64,000 nucleotides of DNA from Massilia sp. PAMC28688 (GTDB lineage: Bacteria; Pseudomonadota; Gammaproteobacteria; Burkholderiales; Burkholderiaceae_D). The notes under the pieces were generated by a model, which was given only the letters and a program-made list of their open reading frames with translations, was not told the origin of the DNA and did not search any database. The stretch is taken from contig NZ_CP080378.1 in NCBI RefSeq assembly GCF_019443445.1, positions 5,270,001 through 5,334,000 on the forward strand. The letters are read 5' to 3'. Below, piece by piece: positions 37,062-47,000 of this stretch. Position numbers and translations under genes: made by a program. Each line of letters opens with the position of its first letter. Position 1 is the first letter of the stretch.

Positions 37062-37736
37062 ATGAAGATGTTGGCAAGATCACTCATCGGCGCCGCCATG
37101 CTGGCCGCCGCATCGAGCGCACATGCAGAAATTCTCACCGTCGATGTGTGGACACCACTGCCGGGAACGACCCTGGCGGCACAACCAGAGCTGGCCGGCC
37201 TTGCCCTGGAAGATGAGCTGCAAGCATTTTCCTTCGCGACGGCCGCCGGCACCATTTCGGGCACCGTGCAGTCCAGGGTGGTGCGTTCGAGTGTCGATGG
37301 CACGCTCGATTTTTACTGGCGTATCGTCACCGACAGGTCATCGAGCGAGGCGCTGACGGCGTTCCGCCTGGGGGGCTTTTACACCCCGCTGTACGACGCC
37401 AACTGGCGCATGGACGGTGAGGGCGATACCGCCCCGGTCGAGGCAAAACTGTTCCCCGGCGCCGGCGGCAATGTCAACTTCCGCTTTTCCATCCCCGGTA
37501 CGCCAGACTCCGGCATTGCCCCGGGAATGGGCAGCTACTACATGATGCTGGACACCAGCGCACTCACGTATGCGCGCACCGCCCGTTACGACATGACCGG
37601 CTCCGACGGCAGCATATCGGGCATGTTCGAGACTTTCGCGCCAGGACAGATCCCCGAACCTGGAACGCTCGCCGTGTTCACCCTCGGCCTGGCCGGCCTG
37701 GGTCTGGCGCGGCGCCGTAAGGATGGTACGGCGTAA
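37062..37736 (+). CDS. PEP-CTERM sorting-signal surface protein
   Basis: About 224 residues. It has a signal peptide (LARSLIGAAMLAAASSAHA), a beta-rich middle, and the C-terminal sorting tag: IPEPGTL, a hydrophobic helix (AVFTLGLAGLGLA) and RRRK. This tag is cut by an exosortase (EpsH/XrtA type), and such proteins travel with exopolysaccharide in Gram-negative bacteria. No exosortase is in the window. ATG 37062 is preferred over the adjacent ATG 37059 because AGGAG then has 6-base spacing. The ligand or role of the middle domain is unknown. Confidence 0.9.
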   Translation: MKMLARSLIGAAMLAAASSAHAEILTVDVWTPLPGTTLAAQPELAGLALEDELQAFSFATAAGTISGTVQSRVVRSSVDGTLDFYWRIVTDRSSSEALTAFRLGGFYTPLYDANWRMDGEGDTAPVEAKLFPGAGGNVNFRFSIPGTPDSGIAPGMGSYYMMLDTSALTYARTARYDMTGSDGSISGMFETFAPGQIPEPGTLAVFTLGLAGLGLARRRKDGTA

Positions 37737-37749
37737 GCTGTAATAAAAG

Positions 37750-37801
37750 AGGGACGCTCGCCACCCGGGCTTGCGTCCCTGCGTGGGCAGCCTGGCTGCC
37801 C
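37750..37801. terminator. Two hairpins between convergent genes, probable bidirectional terminator
   Basis: AGGGACGC (37750-37757) pairs with GCGTCCCT (37773-37780), and GGGCAG (37785-37790) pairs with CTGCCC (37796-37801). They fill the short gap after the PEP-CTERM stop and before the convergent gene's stop. T runs are weak. Confidence 0.45.
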
Positions 37802-37814
37802 TTCCCCGCCCGAA

Positions 37815-38327
37815 TCAGATCTCTGCCTGCAGGATGATGGCCCCGCTACGCGTGTCGCGGATCGTGATGGAGCGCGCACCCAGCGACTGGCCATCTGCAT
37901 ACAGCGGGACGATCAGCGGCCAGTCGATCGGCCCGGTGACACCGACCCATTGATACTTGTCACCAGAGCTCGGGTGCGCTTCGGCCTCGCGCATCGCGGG
38001 ATTATCGACAAAGAAGGAGCGCCGGGTTTTACCATCTATGATCACCTCCCACGGCCCGCCGCGGCGCGCAAACACCTTTGGCGCATAGGATGCGATCGTG
38101 CGCGACGAGTCTACGCGCGCCGCCATGATCTTGCCATTGTCCGCCTCCAGCCGGATGTTGAGCACCGCCACCTGCTGCCCTTTTGTTGGTGGTGCCGTGG
38201 CCCGCTGCTGGTCGGCGCGCGGCACAATCTTGCCGGGGTCGCGTCCGCGCGTGGGGTCGACAGTCTGTCCATGGACGGTACTGATCATGCCAATGGCAGC
38301 CATTGCTAAGCAAATCGAGGTTTTCAT
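37815..38327 (-). CDS. Small exported protein, partner of the metallopeptidase lipoprotein
   Basis: 170 residues from ATG 38327, with GAGG 8 bases upstream. It has a signal peptide (SICLAMAAIGMISTVHG). The mature part is beta-rich (VAVLNIRLEADNGKIMAARV, then VIIDGKTRRSFFVDNPAM and QWVGVTGPIDWPLIVPLY). I recognise no domain. It starts 10 bp after the metallopeptidase stop, so the two are surely co-transcribed. It may be a substrate, inhibitor or accessory of that enzyme, which is an inference from position only. Confidence 0.65.
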   Translation of the reverse strand: MKTSICLAMAAIGMISTVHGQTVDPTRGRDPGKIVPRADQQRATAPPTKGQQVAVLNIRLEADNGKIMAARVDSSRTIASYAPKVFARRGGPWEVIIDGKTRRSFFVDNPAMREAEAHPSSGDKYQWVGVTGPIDWPLIVPLYADGQSLGARSITIRDTRSGAIILQAEI

Positions 38328-38337
38328 CGTATTTTCC

Positions 38338-39243
38338 TCAAGGAGACCAAGGTGGTGGGACCGTGTAGCTCCATTGTGCCGGAGCGAAGGTGGCAGGCGC
38401 GGTGATGGTCGGGGAACCGGACAGGGTGCTGTACGCGGCCCGCATGACGGCCCAGTCTGCGGGGCCCGACTCCCACACCTCATTGCCGCCGCTGGACATG
38501 ATGAGGTTGGTGGTAATGTTGCCCTGAGAGCGCCACCACGTTGACCCATCCCTGCTCGACGTGTGCGACTGGCAATTGCGCCAGCCGGCGTTGGCCGCAT
38601 CGCCCGTGCATGCCGCCTGGGTCGCATACATGACGGGCGCCAGCGTGAAATAGCCGCCGTCGCAGCAGTACTCGTCCGGCAGGCCGAACAGGCCGTGGCC
38701 GGTCTCATGCACGATGGTGCGGAAACTGGTTGGCTCCGCCGTGGCACGCCCCCCTCCGCCGCAGTCGCGCAGTTCGTTCTTGTGAATCAGGATGATCTGG
38801 TCGGCAAATGCGCCATCGGTGTTGACCTGGGAGGGCCAGCTCACGGTGGGACACTGGAACTTGCCGTCAGGCGTCAACGGTCGCTCGGTAACGGTGCCCG
38901 ATGCTGTCATGTAGAAGTAGTTAAATCGTCCCCAGGCATTAAAGTAGGCGCGATTTTGCCAGTACGCGTTTTCGATCACGCTGGCCATGTCGTTGACAAA
39001 GGCCTGGCGATTGGCCAGTACGCTCATGTCGCCATAGGCAGTATCGGGCACGAACAGGACGTTAAAGGCTTTGTCGCGGTCCGTTTGCAGGACGTACATG
39101 TCAAAGACGGTGGTGCCCGAGGCGGGCGGGTCGTCCGGGTCGACAGTCTTCGTGATCTTGCAGCTTACGAGAAGACTGGCGCCCAGTAACAGCAGGCAGA
39201 GTTTGAAGGCATTGGGAGCATGTGAAACGATGTGCCGGAACAT
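38338..39243 (-). CDS. Zinc metallopeptidase-like lipoprotein (HExxH, M64-like)
   Basis: 301 residues with a lipobox (LLGASLLVSC near residue 28). FNVLFVPDTAYGD and FVNDMASVIENAYWQNRAYF precede IVHETGHGLFGLPDEYCCDG near residue 175-192. That carries HExxH plus a downstream Asp-Glu, like the M64 (IgA peptidase) or related secreted zinc proteases. Six cysteines lie around the active site, consistent with a disulfide-rich exported enzyme. The first gene of a two-gene unit; the substrate is unknown. Confidence 0.75.
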   Translation of the reverse strand: MFRHIVSHAPNAFKLCLLLLGASLLVSCKITKTVDPDDPPASGTTVFDMYVLQTDRDKAFNVLFVPDTAYGDMSVLANRQAFVNDMASVIENAYWQNRAYFNAWGRFNYFYMTASGTVTERPLTPDGKFQCPTVSWPSQVNTDGAFADQIILIHKNELRDCGGGGRATAEPTSFRTIVHETGHGLFGLPDEYCCDGGYFTLAPVMYATQAACTGDAANAGWRNCQSHTSSRDGSTWWRSQGNITTNLIMSSGGNEVWESGPADWAVMRAAYSTLSGSPTITAPATFAPAQWSYTVPPPWSP

Positions 39244-39587
39244 GGTAACTCCTGGACGGAACCCGCACCGGCCGAACCAATGCGGGAGACATCGATCGGA
39301 ACACTACATTTGCAGCTTTGCCCGGGTTGACATCAACGGAACAATGTTAAATATCGATATCAACGAAGCAAGAGTTCAGTATAAATACAGTTTCAGCGGA
39401 CACAAGAATTTTCGTAAATACAACCGGCGCCAGGCGGTGAGCGTGGGGAAATGGCAACGGTGTCTTGATACGGTAGAAAAAGGTCAATTCATGCGGTAAC
39501 GGTACTGTCGAGTTAGCAGCAAATTTTGCTGACACTGACGGTGATGGTGTTCAAGGGCGTAGAAAATGTCACTGCAAGTTAATGAGC
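39244..39587. other. 344-bp gap without a gene
   Basis: The stretch is AT-richer than its surroundings. It must hold the promoter of the metallopeptidase gene (- strand) and the 3' end of the DUF4240 transcript. A TTGACA at 39327-39332 faces the + strand with no gene after it. I see no RNA gene, repeat or clear terminator. Confidence 0.5.
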
Positions 39588-40103
39588 TCAAGCACCGGAG
39601 AATGCCCATAGCCGCGGGTAGCGAGCGGCCAGCTCGTGCTCGTCTTCGTTCCAAGGCTCCCCCGTCAACTCGCTGCTTGCCGTCGGGGTGTCACCCGGGA
39701 AGTCGTGAGCGGACTTGCCCAGCTTTTGCTCCCACGCCTGGGAAGCGGCATAGGCAAATTCTTCAAACTGGGCATCGCCATCCTTGTCAGCGAGCACATC
39801 GGCCAGGCTGTCGGGGTCCCTTAGCGCCGACTCGAACACTTCCTGGCCCTTCGATACCAGCCAGGCCCTGAAATCGGTAAAACCATCATCCGAGCAGCCG
39901 CCGCCAATCACATAGGCCGCTCCCCACAGATTCCAGTCATACGCCCGTGCCATATGCTCGCGGAAAATCCTGTCAAATTCCACGATCTCCGCTGGCGCGA
40001 GTGCCATGAGCTGTTCCCGGAGCACACGGATATGCGTGGCCGGGTCCGCACCGGCGGCGGCGCGAGACACGGCCAGGATGTGCCAGAAACTGGAAACGTC
40101 CAC
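39588..40103 (-). CDS. DUF4240 protein, candidate immunity gene
   Basis: 171 residues. FWHILAVSRAAAG at the start, then LREQLMALAPAEIVEFDRIF, LWGAAYVIGGGCSDDGFTDF and FRAWLVSKGQEVFESALRDP are the DUF4240 signature. DUF4240 proteins are small, cytosolic and of unknown function. It starts 2 bp after the LRR gene stop and closes an operon whose third gene from the end encodes an RHS nuclease toxin. Position at the end of such a cassette suggests an immunity or antitoxin role, which is inferred. Confidence 0.8.
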   Translation of the reverse strand: MDVSSFWHILAVSRAAAGADPATHIRVLREQLMALAPAEIVEFDRIFREHMARAYDWNLWGAAYVIGGGCSDDGFTDFRAWLVSKGQEVFESALRDPDSLADVLADKDGDAQFEEFAYAASQAWEQKLGKSAHDFPGDTPTASSELTGEPWNEDEHELAARYPRLWAFSGA

Positions 40104-40105
40104 GT

Positions 40106-41062
40106 CTACTCCAGATCCATGGTGAAGGCGGGAACCTTTTTGCTACCGATGCGCACGAAGTTGGACACCTTCCGGCCTGCGGCCTGTGCAAGGGCGAGAA
40201 TGGCGTCGTCACTCACCGCGTACCCTTCGTGCGTTCCCAGGGCAACGCTCTTGAGTGCGGGGAGGCTGAACAGCAACGCCCAGTCCACTTCCTGCACATT
40301 GCTCACCAGCAGACTTTCAAGTTTATGCAGCTTGCCCAGCCAAGCGAGGTTGTCCACCTTCTCCGGCATCTTTTCCAGGCGCACCTCGCGCAGGCCCGGG
40401 ATGCCTCCCAGGATCGCCACGTCGTCGAATCTGGGGCATTTTGTCATTGAAATGGACTGCAAACCGGGGTGACCTGCCAAGGCGCTGAAGTCCTTCAGTT
40501 TCGCCAGCGAAAACAGCGACAGCCGCGTCAGTGACGGGCAACCCTGCAATCCATCGAGCGATGCTACCGGGCCTTGCCGCAGATCCAGCGCCTGCAAACT
40601 GCCCAGCGTGGAGAATGCCAGACAGTCAGGACGCGACCAGGAACGCAAAATGAGCTCGCGCAGCTTCGGCAGGGAAAACAGGCCGTGATTGGCGGACTTG
40701 GCGTCATAAGCCTTGTCCCACGACAGCTGGCACTTTTCCAGCCTGATCAGCGTGCCAAACTGCGGCACGGGCTTGGCTGAGGTGACATCGTCCTGCAATT
40801 CCACCAAGTTGACCAGCTTGTCGATCCCGGCAAGGGAAGCGAGCCCGCCGGTGACGAGCAAGCGCGCCGGCCCGCCAGGCAGGCACTGCTCCAGAAAATC
40901 CAGGTTCGGCATATCGCCGGCTGAAATGACCAGCCGGTCAAACTCGCCCTTGCCGATTTCACGCTCGACGTCGCCCAGGTCTGCATCAGGCGCGACGCAG
41001 ACCGTCAGGTTTCGAAATCCCGCGACCGGAAACGCGGCGGTGCCATATCTGAACCAGGACAT
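40106..41062 (-). CDS. Leucine-rich repeat protein, candidate immunity protein for the RHS nuclease
   Basis: 318 residues from ATG 41062 (GAGG 6 bases upstream; a TTG precedes it). No signal peptide is present. Irregular leucine-rich repeats run through most of the protein (LPKLRELILRSW, LGSLQALDLRQG, CPSLTRLSLFSLAKLKDFSA, IPGLREVRLEKM, LHKLESLLVSNV). The gene begins 21 bp after the RHS stop and 2 bp before the next gene. A cytosolic repeat protein right behind a polymorphic toxin is the usual place for its inhibitor, so I propose it binds the GIY-YIG domain; this is not shown by the sequence. Confidence 0.75.
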   Translation of the reverse strand: MSWFRYGTAAFPVAGFRNLTVCVAPDADLGDVEREIGKGEFDRLVISAGDMPNLDFLEQCLPGGPARLLVTGGLASLAGIDKLVNLVELQDDVTSAKPVPQFGTLIRLEKCQLSWDKAYDAKSANHGLFSLPKLRELILRSWSRPDCLAFSTLGSLQALDLRQGPVASLDGLQGCPSLTRLSLFSLAKLKDFSALAGHPGLQSISMTKCPRFDDVAILGGIPGLREVRLEKMPEKVDNLAWLGKLHKLESLLVSNVQEVDWALLFSLPALKSVALGTHEGYAVSDDAILALAQAAGRKVSNFVRIGSKKVPAFTMDLE

Positions 41063-41083
41063 CAATACCTCAGTTTCACTTGA

Positions 41084-44000
41084 TTATTTGCACAGTGCCT
41101 TGATCGCCTGCAGCGGCTTGAACATGCGGCCAGTCGGGCTGACCGCGCGCTTTTGATTGATCAAGTCACCTTCTGCCGAAATTGCATCCATCACCATCTG
41201 CTCTGCAATACGCAGAATATCCTTGCCGGCCTGCCCACCGCCCAGCAGAGGCACAGCCACTTTCGCAAGCAGCGTGAAGCCTTTTTTCGCTTCGTCGCGC
41301 GCGTGCTCCGTGATGCGCCTGGCGATGTCGTTGGACTGGCCGACATAGTACAGGCCCGCGCCGTTGGTCAGCACATAAATACCATACTTGACGCCCTCTT
41401 CCGCCGCCGCGCCGACCAGTTCGCAGCCAATATTGCGCAGGACTGCTTTGCCCGTATTGACGGTAATCGTACGCTGGGCCGCGCTGATATTCATGCTGGC
41501 AGACAGTTCCGGCAGCGTGGTGGCGCCGCTCGGATCCGTGTTGCCAAGCGGGTCGGCATCACCGTACAGATACTTGTGCAGCGTGACCGGCTGCTGCAGA
41601 TGCCCGGCAAATCGGTCCTGCGACACAAAGCGGCCCAGCGCAGGATCATAGTAGCGCGCCCGATTGTACTGCAATGATGTGGCGTCATCGAAGGCTTCGC
41701 CGGTGTAACGGTGGGCATTGCCGGTGCTGCCCGTGCGGCTGTCGATATTGCCGAAAGCATCGTACACATAAGTATCGGTCGTGTTCCCGGCCGCGTCGGT
41801 CAGGGCGTTGACGCTTCCCTGGCCATCTGCGTGGTAGTAGCTGCTGCCTTGTGCGCGATTCTGGGAAATGAGCTGGTGGCCGCGAACATACAGGGTGTGC
41901 GCCTTGGCCGAACCCGTGACGACTTCTTCCTGCACCACCTGGGCATAAGGGAACGTGTCGTCGACCAGGTAGTTGGTGACGACCGTCGTGCCGCCCTCGC
42001 CTGGCGTGCGCGCTGCCACCCGGTTGCCAAGCGCGTCGTAGGTATACTTGACGACGACGGCCGCGGTGGGCTCAGTGGCACCCTGCTTGACTTCGATCAG
42101 GCGGTTATCGCTGTCCCACTGATAGAAAGTGGCATTGTTGCCGGTCGACTTGCTCTTCAGATTGCCATTGTCATCCCATGTATAGGCGATCTCGAAAGCC
42201 GGCCCGGCCACCGGCGAGACGGTTTCCGTTTTCAGGCGGTCGCGGTTGTCGTACGCGTAGGCGGTCGTGCTTACCCCAGCCTCGGTGGTGACGGTTTTCA
42301 GCGTCCGGTTGCCAGCCTTGTCATAGGCGTACTCGGTCTTGCGCACGCCGGCCCCGCCACGGGCGGTCGACTGTTCCGAGATCAGGCGGCCGGCAGCGTC
42401 ATGAACATAGGCGAGCGAACGTGCGGGATTGCCGGCCACACCATTGCTGAAGGTGCTCGCTGCATCGAGTTCCACCGTCGCGCTGCGCTTGCCATCCGGG
42501 CGCACGCTGTGCACCACGCCAGTGACCACACTGCCATCGGCACGGGTGTGCACCAGTTCCAGCAGGCGGCCGTTGGCACCGTGGCGCTGGCGGGCCGTGA
42601 CGCCATTGGGCATCAGGGTGGCGACCAGGCGGCCGGCGTCGTCGTAGGTGTAGGTGGTGACGCGGCCATCGATCGCGGTGACCGATTCCATGCGCCCGCC
42701 GGCGTCGTAGGCATAGCGGACGGTACCGGCAGCCGTACTGCGTTCGACGATGTTGCCGGCCGCGTCGTACTTGTAAGCCAGATAGCTGCCGTCGGGATTG
42801 AGCTGGCGCACCAGCCTGTCGTGCGCATCGTAGGTATAGCTCGTTTTGCCATTCTGTAGCGATCCGCCAGTGACCGTCCGGCTTGCCACCATGCCGGCCG
42901 GGGTGGTGGCGATGGCGATCGCGGCGCCATCCGGGCGTACCACCTGGCTCAGCCTGCCGGCATTGGAATACCCGTAGCGCGTGGTCAGGCCGGCGAAGTC
43001 CGCCCATGCCACCAGACGGCCTGCGGCATCGTACGCAAAGCTTTCAAAGCGGTCATCAGGCAAGGTGCGGCGGGTGACCCGGTTGCTGGCATCATAGGTC
43101 CAGCGGGTGATGCGGCCCTCGGCGTCCAGCTGCGAAATACGATTGCCTTGCAGGTCGTAGCCGTATACGGTTTCCTGGTTGCTTGCACCGTTGGTCTCTG
43201 TCACCTTGGCCAGGCGTCCTGCGCCGTCATAGCCATAGGTACGGCGGTTGCCGCCGAAATCGGTTTCCGAATTCTTGGTGCCATCCATGTTCCAGACGAT
43301 GGCCGCAGTGCGCCCGTCTGGCGCCGTGGTCAGCTCCAGCCGGTTCAGTGCGTCGTACTTATACAGCGTGACGTGGTTGTTCGGATCGGTGGCGCTGGTC
43401 TGGTTGCCGTTTTCATCGTAGGTGTAGCGCGTGGTCTTCTGCAGGGGATCGGTCACCGACAGCAGCCGCCCGGCTGCGTCGTAGCCGTAGGTAGTGCGCT
43501 TGCCCCTGGCATCGATATCGGCACTGATGCGACCGACAGCATCATATTCGCGGCCGGTCACGGTGCCGTCAGGCCGCGTGGTCGTGACCAGCCGGTTCAG
43601 CGCGTCGTACGCGAAGCGGGTGGTGCGACCCTGGCGGTCAACGAGTGCGGTATGGTTGTTTTCCGCATCGTAGCTCAGCAGTTCGCTGGTGCCGTCCGGG
43701 AAGACCATCTTGGCCAGGCGGCCGCGCGTGTTGTACTCGTAGGTGGTGACACGGCCCTGCGGATCGGTACTGCTGGTGACCTGGCCACCGGCGTTGTAGG
43801 TGAACTTGCTGACAAAGCCCAGTGGATCGGTCTCTTCCAGAATCCGGCCTTCGGCGTCCAGCGTGAGCTTGACCGTGACTGTCTGGTTGACACCATTGAC
43901 GGCATGCGTCCATGACCGGCTGATTTGCCTTCCGTTGGCATCGTAAGCATAGTGAATGACGCGGCCGGCGGCATCGGTCTCGCTGGTCTTGTTGCCGCGC

Positions 44001-47000
44001 GTATCATAGGTATAGGTGGTGACGCGCCCATTCAGATTCACCGACGTGGCGCGGCCAGCACTGTCCACACCGACGGCACTGTTGCGGCCCAACGGTTCAC
44101 TGATGCTGACGCTGCCGTTCATGGCATAGCCGAGCATGGTCACGTTGCTGCGCGCGTCGCTGATCGATTTCAGGCGATCACCGGCTTCCACGTCATAGTT
44201 ATAGGTGACCGTGTTGCCGAGTTCATCGGTTTCGGTCAGGGGCTTGACGATTTTCGGATGGTAGGTGGCCGTGGCCGACTTGCCCTCCGGGTTGACCGTG
44301 GAAATCAGGTTACCCACCGCGTCATAGACATACGTCGTCTTGTTGTTGAGCGCGTCAATCTTCTCGGTGATGTTGCCCGACTGGTCGTAAGCGTAGGTGG
44401 TCACATTGCCCAGGCGATCCTTGATGATTTCCTTGCTGTTGGCCGTGTCGTGGGTCATTTCGATCGCCTTGCCTTCAGCGTCGTACATCGCCACCAGGCG
44501 GCCTTCGTCATCGTAGACATAGCGCGCGGCCAGGGTGCCCGTCGGGTCGGTGTAGTCGGTCAGCCCGTGGCCGCGGTTGTAGTTGAACCTGGAAACGGCC
44601 AGGGTACGATCGGTCACGCTGATGAGGTCACCGGCGGCGCTGTACGCATACTTGATCTGCTTGCCGGCGGGATCGGTGATGGCGGTGATGCGGCCGGCGA
44701 CGTCGCGCGCGAAGGCAACAGACTGCCCATTGCTGTGGACAATGCCATTGGCGCCGTAGCTCAGGGAGTTTCCCGATGGATCCACCACCCGCGTAATGCC
44801 GATGCCATCGGTAAGGTAATAGACATAGCTATCCTGCGTGGTCAGCTTGAATTGCTTGGGATTCCACGGCTCGAGGTTATCCATGTCGTACAGATAGCCG
44901 CCACGCGCGTCGACGAACGGGACATTGACAATCTCGAGCTTGCTCGTGGTACCGGGCAATGCTGTGAACTTGATGTCGACCGGAGGCACCGAGGCAAATG
45001 CGCACTCCTGCGAATTGGCGGCTACGAAACGGTCCACTTTGCCATCAGGCATTGTGATATTGATTTTGCGCTTGCCAGCCGGGACCACGCACAAGAGGAA
45101 CTGGCGCTGCTGAATTTGCCAGTCCAGGCCGAGCACCATGTTCTTGCGCACCTGAACGCTCTGGTAATCCACAGTCCAGCCAAAGCCGAAATCGAGGTTT
45201 TGTTCCTTGGTGCGGGTGTCGTAGGTACGCGTGACACGAATGGGAATGCCGGACGCTTCCACATTCAGGTCTTCAAACGTCATGGCAAACTGGCCGACCT
45301 TCAGGTCGCGATAGATATCGACCGTGCGAAAGCTCGACTGGCGGTTGCCATTGACGTCGGTGACCATCAATACAAGTTCATAGATACCGTTAGCCAGCTG
45401 GGTCGGATCAAGCTTGCCGAGAACGCCGCCGTTGACGCTCGACGTGCCGCGCGCGATTTCGCTCCATGCCGTGCTGCCCGCAGGGCGCAGCAGCAGCTGG
45501 TAGTACGCAAAGTTGGCGGCCGTTGCAGTGCCGAGCACATCTACCGTCGCCGTCAGTTCGGCGTCGTCTTCCGGGGAAGTGATCAGCGCGACCGGATTGG
45601 TGCTGTCGGCAAGGTCGCGTACGCTGAAGGTACCAGTGCGGGTGATGGTACGAACCGCATCCTTGACGCTCAGGGTGATGTGATGGGCGCCCCCCGTGCT
45701 GGCCACGACCGACGCCTGGCCCGAAGCGTCGAGCACCACTGGCTGGCCGTCCACGTTCAGCACGATCGTGCGCGCGCCGCTGCCACCATTGGCCACGACA
45801 GAAATGCTGACACTTTCGCCGAGATTGACGACTGCCGGTGTCACGACCAGGCTCGCAGTTAGTTCCAGCGCCTCGGCGCTCACCGTCAGCTGGTAACGCT
45901 GCTCGGCATACGCCCTGCCGTTATCGGCACGCACCGTCACGCTATAGCTGCCGCTGACGGGCTTGAGCCAGGAGACCACACCGCTGTCGCTGATGGTCAT
46001 GCCGGTCGGCGCCCCAATCAGGCTGTAGGCCAGGGTGGCGCCCTGCGGATCGCTGGCGATGACGGGGTAGGCGTAACCCTGGCCGGCGCCGGCAGCGATG
46101 ACCGGTGCGCTGGTAATGACCGGCGCGCCCGATACGCCACCCTGGTCAAAACCGGCAGCCGCGGTCAGGTCGGCGGCCATGATCACGGCCACGCTGTCGC
46201 ATGGCTGGCCGTCCTGGGCTTGCGCCAGACGGGCCAGGAACAGGCCATTGACCGTCTCGGCCTGTCCGGGGAAGAAGCTCCAGCGCGTGGTGCTGGCCGT
46301 TTCGTCGAGCATCGCGGCCAGGATGGCGTCCATGGACTGCCCTGCCTGCGCAACCGGTGCCAGGGTGGCAGCCGACAGTCTGGGCGAGGCCAGCGCCAGC
46401 CAGCCCATCCCGGCGGCCGGGTACAGCGCCGCAGTGGCATTGCCCGCGTCACCGCTCAGGCGATAGCTGCCCGCGCCCGATACCAGGTCTTCCGTGGCGA
46501 TGCCCTGCCCGGTCCAGCCGCCCAATGTGAGCGGCGTCTTTGCCACCAGCGCGCGCAGGCCGCGTGCGACGTCACTTTCCAGGTCCAGCGCAGCGCTGGC
46601 CGACAATGTCAGCTGTGGCAGCACCGCCGTGCCATTGCTGCGCGTGACAGCATAAATGGTCTGGCCTGCTGCGGCGGCCGCTGCCAGCGACCGCACGGGC
46701 GAGACGGCCATGCCGGGCTGGCTGGCGCTGGTAAACAGGTGCGCCAGCACTTGATGCGAGTAAGCTGCATTGCGTTCGTTGGCCTGGCGCAGATAGGCGC
46801 TGCTATCCATGCCGTCGTCGAGCGACACCACCGCGCTGCTGGCGCGGTCGATATCAAGCGCCACGCCAGGGAAGCTGACGTTGTTGACGATGCCGAGCAC
46901 CATTTCGGGCTGAACCTGGGCCACCGCCCGGCCAAACGATGGCAGGCGCTGTTCGAGCACGCCGGCGGCGCGCTGGAACACGGCGCTGTTGGCGTCGGCC

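Noticed and set aside
39327..39355. TTGACA-containing promoter on the + strand in the 344-bp gap
   Set aside because: No + strand gene follows within reach, and the -10 match is poor.
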